Positions 5,960 to 6,173 of a DNA stretch of 6,173 bases are shown piece by piece. Source of the DNA: Alphaproteobacteria bacterium (GTDB lineage: Bacteria; Pseudomonadota; Alphaproteobacteria; Kiloniellales; JAKSDN01); assembly GCA_030598385.1 (NCBI GenBank), contig JAUVQB010000097.1, positions 1 through 6,173 on the forward strand, written 5' to 3'. The position numbers were made by a program, and so were the translations under genes. Positions within the stretch are counted from its first letter, which is position 1, and each line of letters opens with the position of its first letter. The notes under the pieces are model-generated. The model was not told the origin of the DNA. It saw only the letters and a program-made list of their open reading frames with translations, and did no database searches.

Positions 5960-6173
5960 ATGTTCCGACTGTCGAAAAAACTGCTGTTCGCCATCGAGGC
6001 CGTGGTCGACATCGCCTACCACGCCGGGCCGGGGCCGGTGCGTTCGATCGATATCTCGCGGCGCCAGGGAATCCCGCGGCGCTATCTGGAGCAGGTCCGG
6101 CAACACCTGGTCCACACCGGCGTGCTGGCCGGCCCGCGCGGCCCGAAGGGCGGCTATCGCCTCGCGCGCGAGC
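5960..6173 (+). CDS. Rrf2-family transcription regulator, N-terminal part (cut by window edge)
   Basis: Only the first 71 codons are inside the window, and the frame is still open at the right edge. The product begins MFRLSKKLLFAIEAVVDIAY and shows the Rrf2 winged-helix pattern: an amphipathic first helix (about 4-21), the helix-turn-helix region IDISRRQGIPRRYLEQV (30-46), and the wing segment GPRGPKGGYRLAR (58-70). Rrf2 proteins such as IscR, NsrR and CymR bind DNA; many sense Fe-S clusters, NO or cysteine status through cysteines in the later part, which is not visible here, so the subgroup cannot be assigned. ATG 5960 is 24 bases after dut, and the gene may be the last or an internal member of the coaBC-dut transcript. 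A G-rich stretch (GGGGGA) at 5941-5946 is rather far from the ATG to be a good binding site. Confidence 0.88.
   Translation, partial: MFRLSKKLLFAIEAVVDIAYHAGPGPVRSIDISRRQGIPRRYLEQVRQHLVHTGVLAGPRGPKGGYRLARE

Overview
The window is a GC-rich chromosomal stretch of housekeeping genes. It is very probably from an alphaproteobacterium: the order rpsT, mutM / ubiE, ubiB, coaBC, dut is a familiar alphaproteobacterial arrangement, and the protein motifs fit. I see no phage, IS element, CRISPR array, toxin-antitoxin pair, tRNA or rRNA. The species cannot be named from the sequence.

Layout: On the minus strand, read right to left, lie mutM (fpg; TTG start at 1484, stop at 642) and then rpsT (502 to 239). 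rpsT has its own strong sigma70-type promoter at 540-568 and a candidate intrinsic terminator at 163-184. The leftmost ~160 bases hold no convincing gene. They look like the upstream region of a leftward gene outside the window; dnaA is the usual neighbour in this arrangement, but that is inference. A 108-base divergent spacer separates mutM from the plus-strand genes.

On the plus strand, ubiE (1593-2414) and ubiB (2420-4078) are almost contiguous and form a ubiquinone-synthesis pair. A 113-base AT-rich spacer (4079-4191) follows, with a good promoter candidate, two small dyads and an 18-base-period direct repeat that duplicates the coaBC start. coaBC (4192-5433) and dut (5430-5936) overlap by four bases (ATGA). 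A gene for an Rrf2-family transcription regulator starts at 5960 and runs off the right edge.

Function: UbiE and UbiB act in ubiquinone synthesis. CoaBC makes 4'-phosphopantetheine for coenzyme A. Dut keeps dUTP out of DNA, MutM removes oxidised purines, and S20 is a small-subunit ribosomal protein. MutM and Dut both protect DNA from damaged or wrong bases.

I found no new multi-gene system. The points that deserve a second look are local: a MutM zinc finger that lacks its fourth cysteine and has abnormal spacing, a ~44-residue low-complexity insertion in the UbiB kinase-like N-lobe, a tandem duplication of the coaBC start that creates a four-codon leader ORF whose stop overlaps the coaBC ribosome binding site, and a perfect Shine-Dalgarno sequence after mutM with no obvious gene of its own.
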